Positions 29,105 to 41,046 of a stretch of DNA of 64,000 nucleotides are shown piece by piece. Made by a program: the position numbers and the translations under genes. Origin of the DNA: Nannobrachium achirus (taxonomy: Eukaryota; Chordata; Actinopteri; Myctophiformes; Myctophidae); assembly GCA_963921795.1 (NCBI GenBank), contig OY997642.1, positions 2,410,579-2,474,578 of the forward strand. The letters run 5' to 3'. Numbering within the stretch: the first letter of the stretch is position 1; each line of letters starts with the position of its first letter. Under the pieces are notes generated by a model that was not told where the DNA came from, made no database searches, and saw only the letters and a list, made by a program, of their open reading frames with translations.

Positions 29105-32100
29105 CTACTGAATTGCTATACTGCAGTGACTTTCGGGTTTTTTGGGGGTAAACAAGGAAGTGGGGCTGTGTACTTGTTGTGTGTTGTGAGTATGATTGAA
29201 GAGTGTGCAATAAAGACATGTCATTGTGCACGTTAAATGAAAAATAGCAATTGTCATTCTTTGCTTTGCTATTTCCTACAATACATTTGACATATGACAA
29301 ACATGTAATCAGATTTGTGTTTAGATTTGTAAGCTTAAAAAATATAATTTCTGTGCTTAGTATAAGAATAATGTGTAATGTATAACTTAAATTTGCCTGC
29401 AGTGCAATTCGATTTTGACCAATAAAATGTACAATCTTTGACTTGATTGAGCTACCTCTAAATATGCTTGAAATTCAACCAAATTTTAACCAAAGCATTT
29501 TTTTGTACATTGGAACATAATTGGGGGGTGAGACTCAAGAAAATCTAAAAAAGGTAATTTAAGATCCACCCTAACCTGGAACCTTATTAATTTTTTTTTC
29601 AGATTGTCTTCAAAACCCCCAAAATTACATAAGACTATAGTAAGGCGTCAAACCATAGATTTTACGTCTAATTTTTTTTATAGTGCCTATCTTTTGGTGT
29701 GTTTTATAGCTCATCGAGACGAGCGTGTGGATGTGTGACACATTGCTGTGCGACCCCTGGAACCCTATTAATTCATTTTTTTAGATTGTCTTCAAAACCC
29801 CCAAAATTACATAAGACTATAGTAAGGCGTCAAACCATAGATTTTACGTCTAATTTTTTTATAGTGCCTATCTTTTGGTGTGTTGTATAGCTCATCGAGA
29901 CGAGCGTGTGGATGTGTGACACATTGCTGTGCGACCCCGGGAACCCTATTAATTCATTTTTTTAGATTGTCTTCAAAACCCCCAAAATTACATAAGACTA
30001 TAGTAAGGCGTCAAAACATAGATTTTACGTCTTAAATTTCCGATAGTGCCTATCTTTTGGTATGTTGTATAGCTCGTTGAGACGAGTGTGTGGATGTGTG
30101 ACAAATTGCTGTGTGACCCCTGGTCTTCAAAACCCCCAAAATTACATAAAACTATAGTAAGGCGTCAAACCATAGATTTTACGTCTTAAATTTCCGATAG
30201 TGCCTATCTTTTGGTATGTTGTATAGCTCGTCGAGACGAGCGTGTGGGTGTGTGGCACATTGCTGTGCGACCCCTGGAACCCTATTATTTTTTTTATTGT
30301 CTTCAAAACCCCCAAAATTACATAAGACTATAGTAAGGTGTCAAAACATATATTTTACGTCTTAAATTTCCGATAGTGCCTATCTTTTGGTATGTTGTAT
30401 AGCTCGTTGAGACGAGCGTGTGGATGTGTGACACATTGCTGTGCGACCCCTGGAACCCTATTATTATTTTTTTAGATTGTCTTCAAAACCCTAAAAATTA
30501 CATAAGACTATAGTAAGGCGTCAAACCATAGATTTTACGTCTTAAATTTTTGATAGTGCCTATCTTTTGGTGTGTTGCATAGCTCATCGAGACGAGCGTG
30601 TGGATGTGTGACACATTGCTGTGTGACCCCTGGAACCCTATTAATTATTTTTTTTAGATTGTCTTCAAAACCCCCAAAATTACATAAGACTATAGTAAGG
30701 CGTCAAACCATAGACTTTACGTCTTAAATTTCCGATAGTGCCTATCTTTTGGTATATTGTATAGCTCGTCGAGAGGAGCGTGTGGATGTGTGACACATGG
30801 CTGTGCGACCCCTGGAACCTTATTAATTTTTTTTTCAGATTGTCTTCAAAACCCCCAAAATTACATAAGACTATAGTAAGGCGTCAAACCATAGATTTTA
30901 CGTCTAATTTTTTTTATAGTGCCTATCTTTTGGTGTGTTTTATAGCTCATCGAGACGAGCGTGTGGATGTGTGACACATTGCTGTGCGACCCCTGGAACC
31001 CTATTAATTCATTTTTTTAGATTGTCTTCAAAACCCCCAAAATTACATAAGACTATAGTAAGGCGTCAAACCATAGATTTTACGTCTTGAATTTTTGATA
31101 GTGCCAATCCTTTGGTATGTTGTATAGCTCGTCGAGACGAGCGTGTGGATGTGTGACACATTGCTGTGTGACCCCGGGAACCCTATTAATTAATTTTTTT
31201 AGATTGTCTTCAAAACCCCCAAAATTACATAAGACTATAGTAAGGCGTCAAACCATAGATTTTACGTCTTAAATTTTTGATAGTGCCTATCTTTTGGTAT
31301 GTTGTATAGCTCGTCGAGACGAGCGTGTGGATGTGTGACACATTGCTGTGCGACCCCTGGAACCCTATTAATTCATTTTTTTAGATTGTCTTCAAAACCC
31401 CCAAAATTACATAAGACTATAGTAAGGCGTCAAAACATAGATTTTACGTCTTAAATTTCCGATAGTGCCTATCTTTTGGTGTGTTGTATAGCTCATCGAG
31501 ACGAGCGTGTGGATGTGTGACACATTGCTGTGCGACCCCTGGAACCCTATTTTTTAGATTGTCTTCAAAACCCCCAAAATTACATAAGACTATAGTAAGG
31601 CGTCAAACCATAGATTTTACGTCTAATTTTTTTATAGTGCCTATCTTTTGGTGTGTTGTATAGCTCATCGAGACGAGCGCGTGGATGTGTGACACATTGC
31701 TGTGCGACCCCGGGAACCCTATTAATTCATTTTTTTAGATTGTCTTCAAAACCCCCAAAATTACATAAGACTATAGTAAGGCGTCAAAACATAGATTTTA
31801 GGTCTTAAATTTCCGATAGTGCCTATCTTTTGGTATGTTGTATAGCTCGTCGAGACGAGCGTGTGGATGTGTGACACATTGCTGTGTGACCCCTGGAACC
31901 TTATTATTATTATTTTTTTCAGATTGTCTTCAAAACCCCCAAAATTACATAAGACTATAGTAAGGCGTCAAACCATAGATTTTACGTCTAATTTTTTTTT
32001 ATAGTGCCTATCTTTTGGTGTGTTTTATAGCTCATCGAGACGAGCGTGTGGATGTGTGACACATTGCTGTGCGACCCCTGGAACCCTATTAATTCATTTT

Positions 32101-35100
32101 TTTAGATTGTCTTCAAAACCCCCAAAATTACATAAGACTATAGTAAGGCGTCAAACCATAGATTTTACGTCTTGAATTTTTGATAGTGCCAATCCTTTGG
32201 TATGTTGTATAGCTCGTCGAGACGAGCGTGTGGATGTGTGACACATTGCTGTGTGACCCCGGGAACCCTATTAATTAATTTTTTTAGATTGTCTTCAAAA
32301 CCCCCAAAATTACATAAGACTATAGTAAGGCGTCAAACCATAGATTTTACGTCTTAAATTTTTGATAGTGCCTATCTTTTGGTATGTTGTATAGCTCGTC
32401 GAGACGAGCGTGTGGATGTGTGACACATTGCTGTGCGACCCCTGGAACCCTATTAATTCATTTTTTTAGATTGTCTTCAAAACCCCCAAAATTACATAAG
32501 ACTATAGTAAGGCGTCAAAACATAGATTTTACGTCTTAAATTTCCGATAGTGCCTATCTTTTGGTATGTTGTATAGCTCGTCGAGACGAGCGCGTGGATG
32601 TGTGACACATTGCTGTGCGACCCCGGGAACCCTATTAATTCATTTTTTTAGATTGTCTTCAAAACCCCCAAAATTACATAAGACTATAGTAAGGCGTCAA
32701 AACATAGATTTTAGGTCTTAAATTTCCGATAGTGCCTATCTTTTGGTATGTTGTATAGCTCGTCGAGACGAGCGTGTGGATGTGTGACACATTGCTGTGT
32801 GACCCCTGGAACCTTATTATTATTATTTTTTTCAGATTGTCTTCAAAACCCCCAAAATTACATAAGACTATAGTAAGGCGTCAAACCATAGATTTTACGT
32901 CTAATTTTTTTTTATAGTGCCTATCTTTTGGTGTGTTTTATAGCTCATCGAGACGAGCGTGTGGATGTGTGACACATTGCTGTGCGACCCCTGGAACCCT
33001 ATTAATTCATTTTTTTAGATTGTCTTCAAAACCCCCAAAATTACATAAGACTATAGTAAGGCGTCAAACCATAGATTTTACGTCTTGAATTTTTGATAGT
33101 GCCAATCCTTTGGTATGTTGTATAGCTCGTCGAGACGAGCGTGTGGATGTGTGACACATTGCTGTGTGACCCCGGGAACCCTATTAATTAATTTTTTTAG
33201 ATTGTCTTCAAAACCCCCAAAATTACATAAGACTATAGTAAGGCGTCAAACCATAGATTTTACGTCTTAAATTTTTGATAGTGCCTATCTTTTGGTATGT
33301 TGTATAGCTCGTCGAGACGAGCGTGTGGATGTGTGACACATTGCTGTGCGACCCCTGGAACCCTATTAATTCATTTTTTTAGATTGTCTTCAAAACCCCC
33401 AAAATTACATAAGACTATAGTAAGGCGTCAAAACATAGATTTTACGTCTTAAATTTCCGATAGTGCCTATCTTTTGGTATGTTGTATAGCTCGTCGAGAC
33501 GAGCGTGTGGATGTGTGACACATTGCGCGGTGACCCCTGGAACCTTATTATTATTTTTTTCAGATTGTCTTCAAAACCCCCAAAATTACATAAGACTATA
33601 GTAAGGCGTCAAACCATAGATTTTACGTCTAATTTTTTTATAGTGCCTATCTTTTGGTGTGTTGTATAGCTCATCGAGACGAGCGTGTGGATGTGTGACA
33701 CATTGCTGTGCGACCCCTGGAACCCTATTTTTTAGATTGTCTTCAAAACCCCCAAAATTACATAAGACTATAGTAAGGCGTCAAACCATAGATTTTACGT
33801 CTAATTTTTTTATAGTGCCTATCTTTTGGTGTGTTGTATAGCTCATCGAGACGAGCGCGTGGATGTGTGACACATTGCTGTGCGACCCCGGGAACCCTAT
33901 TAATTCATTTTTTTAGATTGTCTTCAAAACCCCCAAAATTACATAAGACTATAGTAAGGCGTCAAAACATAGATTTTAGGTCTTAAATTTCCGATAGTGC
34001 CTATCTTTTGGTATGTTGTATAGCTCGTCGAGACGAGCGTGTGGATGTGTGACACATTGCTGTGTGACCCCTGGAACCTTATTATTATTATTTTTTTCAG
34101 ATTGTCTTCAAAACCCCCAAAATTACATAAGACTATAGTAAGGCGTCAAACCATAGATTTTACGTCTAATTTTTTTTTATAGTGCCTATCTTTTGGTGTG
34201 TTTTATAGCTCATCGAGACGAGCGTGTGGATGTGTGACACATTGCTGTGCGACCCCTGGAACCCTATTAATTCATTTTTTTAGATTGTCTTCAAAACCCC
34301 CAAAATTACATAAGACTAATAGTAAGGCGTCAAAACATAGATTTTACGTCTTACATTTCCGGTAGTGCCTATCTTTTGGTATGTTGTATAGCTCGTCAAG
34401 ACGAGTGTGTGGATGTGTGACACATTGCTGTGCAGCCCCTGGAACCCTATTAATTTTTTTTTAGATTCTCTTCAAAACCCCCAGAATTACATTAGACAAA
34501 AAAACATAGATTTTACGTCTTAAATTTCCGATAGTGCCTATCTTTTGGTATGTTGTATAGCTCGTTGAGACGAGTGTGTGGATGTGTGACAAATTGCTGT
34601 GCGACCCCTGGTCTTCAAAACCCCCAAAATTACATAAAACTATAGTAAGGCGTCAAACCATAGATTTTACGTCTTAAATTTCCGATAGTGCCTATCTTTT
34701 GGTATGTTGTATAGCTCGTCGAGACGAGCGTGTGGGTGTGTGGCACATTGCTGTGCGACCCCTGGAACCCTATTATTTTTTTTATTGTCTTCAAAACCCC
34801 CAAAATTACATAAGACTATAGTAAGGTGTCAAAACATATATTTTACGTCTTAAATTTCCGATAGTGCCTATCTTTTGGTATGTTGTATAGCTCGTTGAGA
34901 CGAGCGTGTGGATGTGTGACACATTGCTGTGCGACCCCTGGAACCCTATTATTATTTTTTTAGATTGTCTTCAAAACCCTAAAAATTACATAAGACTATA
35001 GTAAGGCGTCAAACCATAGATTTTACGTCTTAAATTTTTGATAGTGCCTATCTTTTGGTGTGTTGCATAGCTCATCGAGACGAGCGTGTGGATGTGTGAC

Positions 35101-37078
35101 ACATTGCGCGGTGACCCCTGGAACCTTATTATTATTTTTTTCAGATTGTATTCAAAACCCCCAAAATTACATAAGACTATAGTAAGGCGTCAAACCATAG
35201 ATTTTACGTCTTGAATTTTTGATAGTGCCAATCCTTTGGTATGTTGTATAGCTCGTCGAGACGAGCGTGTGGATGTGTGACACATTGCTGTGTGACCCCG
35301 GGAACCCTATTAATTATTTTTTTTAGATTGTCTTCAAAACCCCCAAAATTACATAAGACTATAGTAAGGCGTCAAACCATAGATTTTACGTCTTAAATTT
35401 TTGATAGTGCCTATCTTTTGGTATGTTGTATAGCTCGTCGAGACGAGCGTGTGGATGTGTGACACATTGCTGTGCTACCCCTGGAACCCTATTAATTCAT
35501 TTTTTTAGATTGTCTTCAAAACCCCCAAAATTACATAAGACTATAGTAAGGCGTCAAAACATAGATTTTACGTCTTAAATTTCCGATAGTGCCTATCTTT
35601 TGGTGTGTTGTATAGCTCATCGAGACGAGCGTGTGGATGTGTGACACATTGCTGTGCGACCCCTGGAACCCTATTTTTTAGATTGTCTTCAAAACCCCCA
35701 AAATTACTTAAGACTATAGTAAGGCGTCAAACCATAGATTTTACGTCTAATTTTTTTATAGTGCCTATCTTTTGGTGTGTTGTATAGCTCATCGAGACGA
35801 GCGTGTGGATGTGTGACACATTGCTGTGCGACCCCTGGAACCCTATTAATTCATTTTTTTAGATTGTCTTCAAAACCCCCAAAATTACATAAGACTATAG
35901 TAAGGCGTCAAACAATAGATTTTACGTCTTGAATTTTTGATAGTGCCAATCCTTTGGTATGTTGTATAGCTCGTCGATACGAGCGTGTGGATGTGTGACA
36001 CATTGCTGTGCGACCCCGGGAACCCTATTAATTCATTTTTTTAGATTGTCTTCAAAACCCCCAAAATTACATAAGACTAATAGTAAGGCGTCAAAACATA
36101 GATTTTACGTCTTACATTTCCGGTAGTGCCTATCTTTTGGTATGTTGTATAGCTCGTCGAGACGAGTGTGTGGATGTGTGACACATTGCTGTGCAGCCCC
36201 TGGAACCCTATTAATTTTTTTTTTTAGATTGTCTTCAAAACCCCCAGAATTACATTAGACAAAAAAACATAGATTTTACGTCTTAAATTTCCGATAGTGC
36301 CTATCTTTTGGTATGTTGTATAGCTCGTTGAGACGAGTGTGTGGATGTGTGACAAATTGCTGTGCGACCCCTGGTCTTCAAAACCCCCAAAATTACATAA
36401 AACTATAGTAAGGCGTCAAACCATAGATTTTACGTCTTAAATTTCCAATAGTGCCTATCTTTTGGTATGTTGTATAGCTCGTCGAGACGAGCGTGTGGGT
36501 GTGTGGCACATTGCTGTGCGACCCCTGGAACCCTATTATTTTTTTTATTGTCTTCAAAACCCCCAAAATTACATAAGACTATAGTAAGGTGTCAAAACAT
36601 ATATTTTACGTCTTAAATTTCCGATAGTGCCTATCTTTTGGTATGTTGTATAGCTCGTTGAGACGAGCGTGTGGATGTGTGACACATTGCTGTGCGACCC
36701 CTGGAACCCTATTATTTTTTTTTTAGATTGTCTTCAAAACCCTAAAAATTACATAAGACTATAGTAAGGCGTCAAACCATAGATTTTACGTCTTAAATTT
36801 TTGATAGTGCCTATCTTTTGGTGTGTTGCATAGCTCATCGAGACGAGCGTGTGGATGTGTGACACATTGCTGTGCGACCCCTGGAACCCTATTAATTCAT
36901 TTTTTTAAATTGTCTTCAAAACCCCCAAAATTACATAAGACTATAGTAAGGCGTCAAAACATAGATTTTACGTCTTAAATTTCCGATACTACCTATCTTT
37001 TGGCATGTTGTATAGCTCGTCGAGACGAGCGTGTGGATGTGTGACACTTTGCTGTGCGACCCCTGGAACCCTACTTTT

Positions 37079-37269
37079 TTTCGACAAATGCTAATGCTAA
37101 CATCAACCGCTACACAAGGTTGCACACACTTAGCGAGCTGCAGGCACTCTTAAAATGTCTTAGAAATGTTCTTCTTAATTCTAAATCTAACAAAATATCA
37201 AAACATGCATTGAAAATTAATTATCACAGTTAGAAGTACAATCAACATTCCTGTAAGTGCAATCAGCAG
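37079..37269. other. Unassigned sequence flanking the satellite
   Basis: A/T-rich DNA with no repeat unit shared with the satellite and no gene that I can support. Confidence 0.5.
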
Positions 37270-37325
37270 GACGCCGCAGGGAATTGAACCCCATCCTAGT
37301 AAAACAGGAGTGCCACACCAGCGTC
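37270..37325 (-). ncRNA. tRNA-like unit lacking a D-arm (SINE-like), copy 1
   Basis: On the minus strand, GACGCTG at the 5' end can pair with CGGCGTC at the 3' end (one G-T), and a T-arm-like GGGGTTCAATTCCCTG precedes the 3' half-stem. Only about 26 nt lie between acceptor and T-arm, too few for D plus anticodon arms. The unit is 56 nt. Similarity to copy 2 extends into the T-rich DNA after it, suggesting a dispersed repeat and not a working tRNA. Confidence 0.4.
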
Positions 37326-37467
37326 TTTTGCTTCTTGACGTTTTTACAGGTTGAAGACAAACGTAACTATTAGACTTTTACGACACTGGGCGTACACATC
37401 ACATGAGACGGCGCGCCTCCGCCATCTCCACCAAAAACAAGCGCTCCTTTACAAGAACCTAACTTAA

Positions 37468-37799
37468 CCCTGGTGGTTATAAGATTCACCTCAACCAGTT
37501 AGAACTGCACCCTGGTGGTTATAAGATTCACCTCAACCAGTTAGAACTGAACCCTGGTGGTTATAGGATTCACCTCAACCAGTTAGAACTGAACCCTGGT
37601 GGTTATAAGATTCACCTCAACCAGTTAGAACTGAACCCTGGTGGTAATAGGATTCACCTCAACCAGTTAGAACTGAACCCTGGTGGTAATAGGATTCACC
37701 TCAACCAGTTAGAACTGAACCCTGGTGGTTATAGGATTCACCTCAACCAGTTAGAACTGAACCCTGGTGGTTATAGGATTCACCTCAACCAGTTAGAAA
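37468..37799 (+). repeat. Minisatellite, 42-bp unit, 8 copies
   Basis: Unit begins CCTGGTGGTTATAAGATTCA and continues with CCTCAACCAGTTAGAACTGA. Copies start at 37,471, 37,513, 37,555, 37,597, 37,639, 37,681, 37,723 and 37,765. Variation is almost confined to ATAAGA, ATAGGA and AATAGGA in the middle. Confidence 0.95.
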
Positions 37800-37886
37800 A
37801 TAACAGCTCCAGATTTGACTAACAATAGACACAGACATCAAGACCCCAGTTTTGATCCATGCCTTATGCCTAAACTTTCTTTTACT

Positions 37887-37889
<3 letters not shown>

Positions 37890-37920
<31 letters not shown>
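37890..37920 (+). repeat. Poly-A tract
   Basis: Uninterrupted run of about 31 A. It could be the tail of a retroposed copy, but no recognisable body was found. Confidence 0.8.
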
Positions 37921-37923
<3 letters not shown>

Positions 37924-37934
37924 AAATATTTCAA

Positions 37935-37976
37935 ATGGCTGATCTGCAAGCTCACAACGTGCAGATGTAGATCATG
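37935..37976. repeat. Dispersed hairpin family member, degenerate
   Basis: ATGGCTGATCTGCA and an imperfect inverse around AGCTCACAACG. The arm GATCTGCAAGCTCACA resembles the family core. Confidence 0.45.
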
Positions 37977-38017
37977 GATCAAAATAGAGCCCCAGGGGTC
38001 AACGTGCTAATGGTCCA

Positions 38018-38098
38018 GAAAGACCAAGTCCCCCAGACCCATCACGGCCTCAACACCCTAGGTGGTGCTAAAAGACCAAGTCCCCCAGACCCATCACG
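38018..38098 (+). repeat. Direct repeat of 28 bp
   Basis: AAAGACCAAGTCCCCCAGAC followed by CCATCACG occurs twice, 52 bp apart. Confidence 0.8.
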
Positions 38099-38249
38099 AC
38101 CCTAGGTGCTAAGACACTGATGCAATAAAATATCCTTACATTAAATACATACATAGAATCAAAAGATTTAAATAAAATAATATATGTAATAATAACAACT
38201 AAGAAATCTATCCATACATGCATACAAAAATTAATACAAATAAGTAGCA

Positions 38250-38324
38250 GTGAAAACAGCAGACACAAGATCACAATGTGGCGTGAAGTGACACATTGTT
38301 AGCTTGTACATCTGCCATTTTCAC
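38250..38324. repeat. Dispersed hairpin family member
   Basis: GTGAAAACAGCAGA opens the left arm and TCTGCCATTTTCAC closes the right. The right arm contains AGCTTGTACATCTGCC of the family core. The loop is GCGTGAA. Confidence 0.7.
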
Positions 38325-38707
38325 CAGTGAGTCCTGGGCAGATTTCCCTTTTGGGGCTTGAGCTAAAATGCCTTAAAAAAAAAGAAAAAAAAAAGAAAGA
38401 AATCATTCCCAGTGTAAATGAGGTGAACAGTTGCCTTCAACAACAATACACCAGAAACAACAGTAGTAACAGTAGCTGCAGTTTGGTCTGTTAAACCCTC
38501 ACCCTTAAGGACGACTTCAACACTTTCTGAGACTGACTGTGCCATTTTATAATATTATACTATAAATATTATATATGAAGATGGTTTGAGGTCCAGATGG
38601 TCCCTGGACATATTTCAGAGCCACTACAATAATACCTGTAGGCCTATGCAATCAAAAAAGTGGAAAATTAAGACAAACGTAAAGAAAACAAAAAGAAGAA
38701 AAAGCAG

Positions 38708-38763
38708 GGCACTGCAGGGAATTGAACCCCGCCCCAGTAAACCAAGAGTTCCATACCAGTGCC
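38708..38763 (-). ncRNA. tRNA-like unit lacking a D-arm (SINE-like), copy 2
   Basis: Minus strand: GGCACTG pairs perfectly with CAGTGCC across 56 nt, and the T-arm-like segment CGGGGTTCAATTCCCTG is intact. About 26 nt separate acceptor and T-arm, so no D-arm fits. The acceptor differs from copy 1 at several positions yet both copies stay paired, which hints at a structured RNA origin. Confidence 0.4.
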
Positions 38764-39020
38764 TTTTGTTTTTTCTTTTTTTTTACAAGTTGAAAATCAT
38801 ACATTTTGGTAAAGTCACTTCACATTTACATTGTGCAGTATGCATTTATAAGACCATTTATACAGAGTAAAACCAATGCATGGAATGTATAGAGACAGTA
38901 TACCAGTGATTCTGGTTTACTGAGACACTACACTAAGAAATAGCAGTTTAAACGGTACAATAGCAAAACTATAAAAATACAATTCTTGGAAATTGCAAGT
39001 GTGGTTGGAGTTTTGAGGAA

Positions 39021-39044
39021 GTTATCCCAAAACGTTGGGATAAC
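39021..39044. repeat. Short palindrome
   Basis: GTTATCCCA and its exact inverse flank AAACGT. Confidence 0.7.
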
Positions 39045-39213
39045 AGCATACAATACAAAATGATACATTTGTGTTGGATTTTATAAATACAAATGAAATA
39101 AAAACAGTAAGAGGCTCTGCAGCAAAGCGGTTGGTCACAGAATTCCTAGAGAGATACTGAGCCTATTGCTATTTCAAAAGTTTAGTTATATAGCATGCTT
39201 CAAAATAATATTT

Positions 39214-39280
39214 GAGGTGGTGTACACCTCACATGAAACAATACATGTGAGGTGTACACCTCACATGAAACAATACATGG
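39214..39280. repeat. Tandem palindromic repeat, about 32-bp unit, two copies
   Basis: GTACACCTCACATGAAACAA occurs twice. Joining the copies creates the perfect 18-bp palindrome GTGAGGTGTACACCTCAC. Confidence 0.75.
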
Positions 39281-39874
39281 AAGTTAAAAGCACAAACAAT
39301 GCTTTACAACTAAAAGGGACAACTTATGGTGCTTGGCAAAACAAGTGTAATAATTCCCAATTGATATTATCTATCACAGGCTAAAAAAAATTGATTATGC
39401 ATTAATTGACAGGCCTATGCAGTCATGACCAAATAGAAACCACGAAAACAAAGAAAAGAATAAAACAAGTCACCAATTACCCACCTATTAAAACAAAGTA
39501 CAAATACGATAGTCAAATTCACAATCTTTGCAAATATGTTTCCTCACTTGTCTTGCTAAGCTGCCTCATCCATCCTCATCACAAAAGCATTTCATCCATT
39601 TCACAATTTAGTTTAACATTAATGTTGTACAATTATTCCATAACGTTAATGTTACAATAGTCTATATTTAATTAAAATAATAGTACAATCCTATGTAACT
39701 TTACACACCATCATGGAAAACAAAGTTATGAGATGCATAATACGAATCAATCAATAAATAGAGCTTGAAAGAAATGAATATCCACAAAGCCTGTATTATA
39801 AATATATTTGAAAATAAGAAAAAAAACTGTTCACTAAATGCTTAAGGAAAATTCCTTAGACGAACTAAGAACAA
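39281..39874. other. A/T-rich gap
   Basis: No gene or recognisable element; several short A-rich stretches only. Confidence 0.5.
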
Positions 39875-40357
39875 TATTTATTTTACATTTTGTTTGTGCT
39901 CATAACGTTTTCTAAGTGCTAAAAGGATAAAGTGCAGCAGCAAATGTTTAGGTCATAGGGTCATCGTCAGTGCCTCGCCTACGGACCGCCATGTTGTGAC
40001 GTGAAAATTTAAGAGACAACGCAAATCACATTACACAACGAAAGTGGCGCAAAATTAAACAAGACATGAAATCACATCAATCCACATCACATACCCCTAA
40101 CCTCCCTAGCCCTAACCCTACATTTGTATGTGATGCAGACTGAAGCTCATTCGCAAATGTGAAACATTCATCAACCCACATCACATACTGGGCCTAGAGT
40201 AGGTTCGCATGTGATGTGGACTGGCGTGATGAAGCTTTCCCCGCATATTACATTTGGTGTCATAGCACTGACCGTGGTCCTATGACCTAAACGTTTGCTG
40301 CTGCATTTTTCACTTTGAGCACTTGGAGAACTTTATGAACAAGAACAAAATATAATA
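39875..40357. repeat. Inverted-repeat block A (divergent)
   Basis: Left arm has AAAGTGCAGCAGCAAATGTT and the right arm has its near inverse. The interior contains paired CACATCACATAC and ATGTGATGTGGAC motifs. It is shorter and more diverged than blocks B-E. Confidence 0.7.
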
Positions 40358-40569
40358 GAAACATTTTCTTATTTGTCTAAAAGACAGAGTCTTTTTTGCT
40401 GCCTGTTCTCCTTTGTTCAAGACCAGGACACTTGTAGACTGAACATCCCTTTCTTCTTTTTCCAAATTCTCTTTTTACCATTATTTCAAAAGACACTATT
40501 TATTACATTTAATTTGAAAACATAATTCAACATACATTAATTTCAATATCCATTGAAAATAATGATAAT

Positions 40570-40616
40570 TGAAAACAACAGATCTACCAGCTAAGCTTGT
40601 AGATCTGCTGTTTTCA
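40570..40616. repeat. Dispersed hairpin family member
   Basis: TGAAAACAACAGATCTACCA and, inverted, TGAAAACAGCAGATCTACAA flank a very short loop. The copies in units B, C and D share this form. Confidence 0.85.
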
Positions 40617-40815
40617 CTGGGTCCCAGGGAATAGTCACGTCTTGTGAATCTCCAGCTAAAATGTAATGAGACTCTGATGTTTACGTTTTTACACTGACAT
40701 GTTGACATCTCAGTGTTTTTGCCTTGGTTTGTTTATTGTTCATTTCAGATCCATTAGTGACTATTCTTCCTGGGGTTAAATGGTACCAGTAAGACTCCCG
40801 AATCGGGAGATAAGC

Positions 40816-40925
40816 GTGATGTCAGCGAGTTGACCTGACGGTCACGCTGTGGACCTGACGGTGATGTCAGCGAGTTGACCTGACGGTCACGCTGTGGACC
40901 TGACGGTGATGTCAGCGAGTTGTGA
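40816..40925 (+). repeat. Tandem repeat, 45-bp unit, about 2.4 copies
   Basis: GTGATGTCAGCGAGTTGACC begins at 40,816 and 40,861, and a partial third copy begins at 40,906. Confidence 0.85.
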
Positions 40926-41037
40926 CATCACTTCCTGTACAGGGCGGCTACACGAAATGTGGATAACACTATATATGGAGTGTGACGTGTGTACTGGTAT
41001 GATGTGGCGTGATGTCATACAATACACAAACAAGCTC

Positions 41038-41046
41038 TATATAAAG
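41038..41046 (+). promoter_or_regulatory. TATA-box-like site, left arm
   Basis: TATATAAAG in the left fold-back arm, reading rightward. A matching TATATAAAG on the minus strand lies at 41,191-41,199. Promoter activity is inferred from the motif only. Confidence 0.35.

Larger units (their letters stand above)
27517..29573. mobile_element. Fold-back, non-autonomous DNA transposon, hAT-like, copy 2
   Basis: Same 2,057-bp element as 16,387-18,443, with the same target duplications (27,509-27,516 and 29,574-29,581) and the same flanking monomer variants. It arose by duplication of the surrounding satellite and not by a second insertion. Confidence 0.88.
27071..30814 (+). repeat. Segmental duplication within the satellite, copy 2 (contains transposon)
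   Basis: Second member of the 11,130-bp-offset pair. I saw no difference from copy 1 across the transposon: all its open frames translate identically. The duplication is therefore recent, or is kept uniform by conversion. Confidence 0.85.
1..37078 (+). repeat. Satellite DNA array, about 180-bp monomer
   Basis: Head-to-tail monomers of mostly 172-182 bp, about 180 in all once the two transposon insertions are subtracted. The array is cut by the left window edge and ends near 37,078 in a T-run. Each monomer has GTCAAAMCATAGATTTTACG, then a short A/T block with three main versions (TTAAATTTCCG, TTGAATTTTTG, TAATTTTTTT), then the dyad GCTCGTCGAGACGAGC, then GACCCCTGGAACC, then a T-tract of about 7-13, then CTTCAAAACCCCCAAAATTA. 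Variation is concentrated in the A/T block and T-tract. A shortened monomer that lost the T-tract segment (joined as CCCCTGGTCTTCAAAACC) recurs at 2,107, 4,414, 9,059, 14,074, 18,991, 25,385, 30,121, 34,609 and 36,372. Monomer length and homogeneity suit a centromeric or pericentromeric satellite (inference). No CENP-B-box-like motif was seen. Repeated small ORFs in the array are by-products of the periodicity. Confidence 0.97.

Noticed and set aside
1-37078. CENP-B box in the satellite
   Set aside because: No TTCG-N4-A-N2-CGGG-type motif was seen in the monomer on either strand.
430-37125. Many 60-100-codon frames in the satellite (MLYSSSRRACGCVTHCC and relatives)
   Set aside because: They repeat with the monomer, change frame with T-tract length and have no start or splice context. 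Satellite by-products.
37468-37799. CRISPR-like regular repeat
   Set aside because: Direct tandem units without unique spacers, in eukaryotic DNA; same for 50,040-50,325 and 48,426-48,520.
38363-38545. 60-codon minus frame beginning MAQSVSESVEVVLKGEG
   Set aside because: The sequence looks somewhat protein-like, but it ends in a run of Phe from an A-tract and has no recognisable family or supporting neighbour exon.
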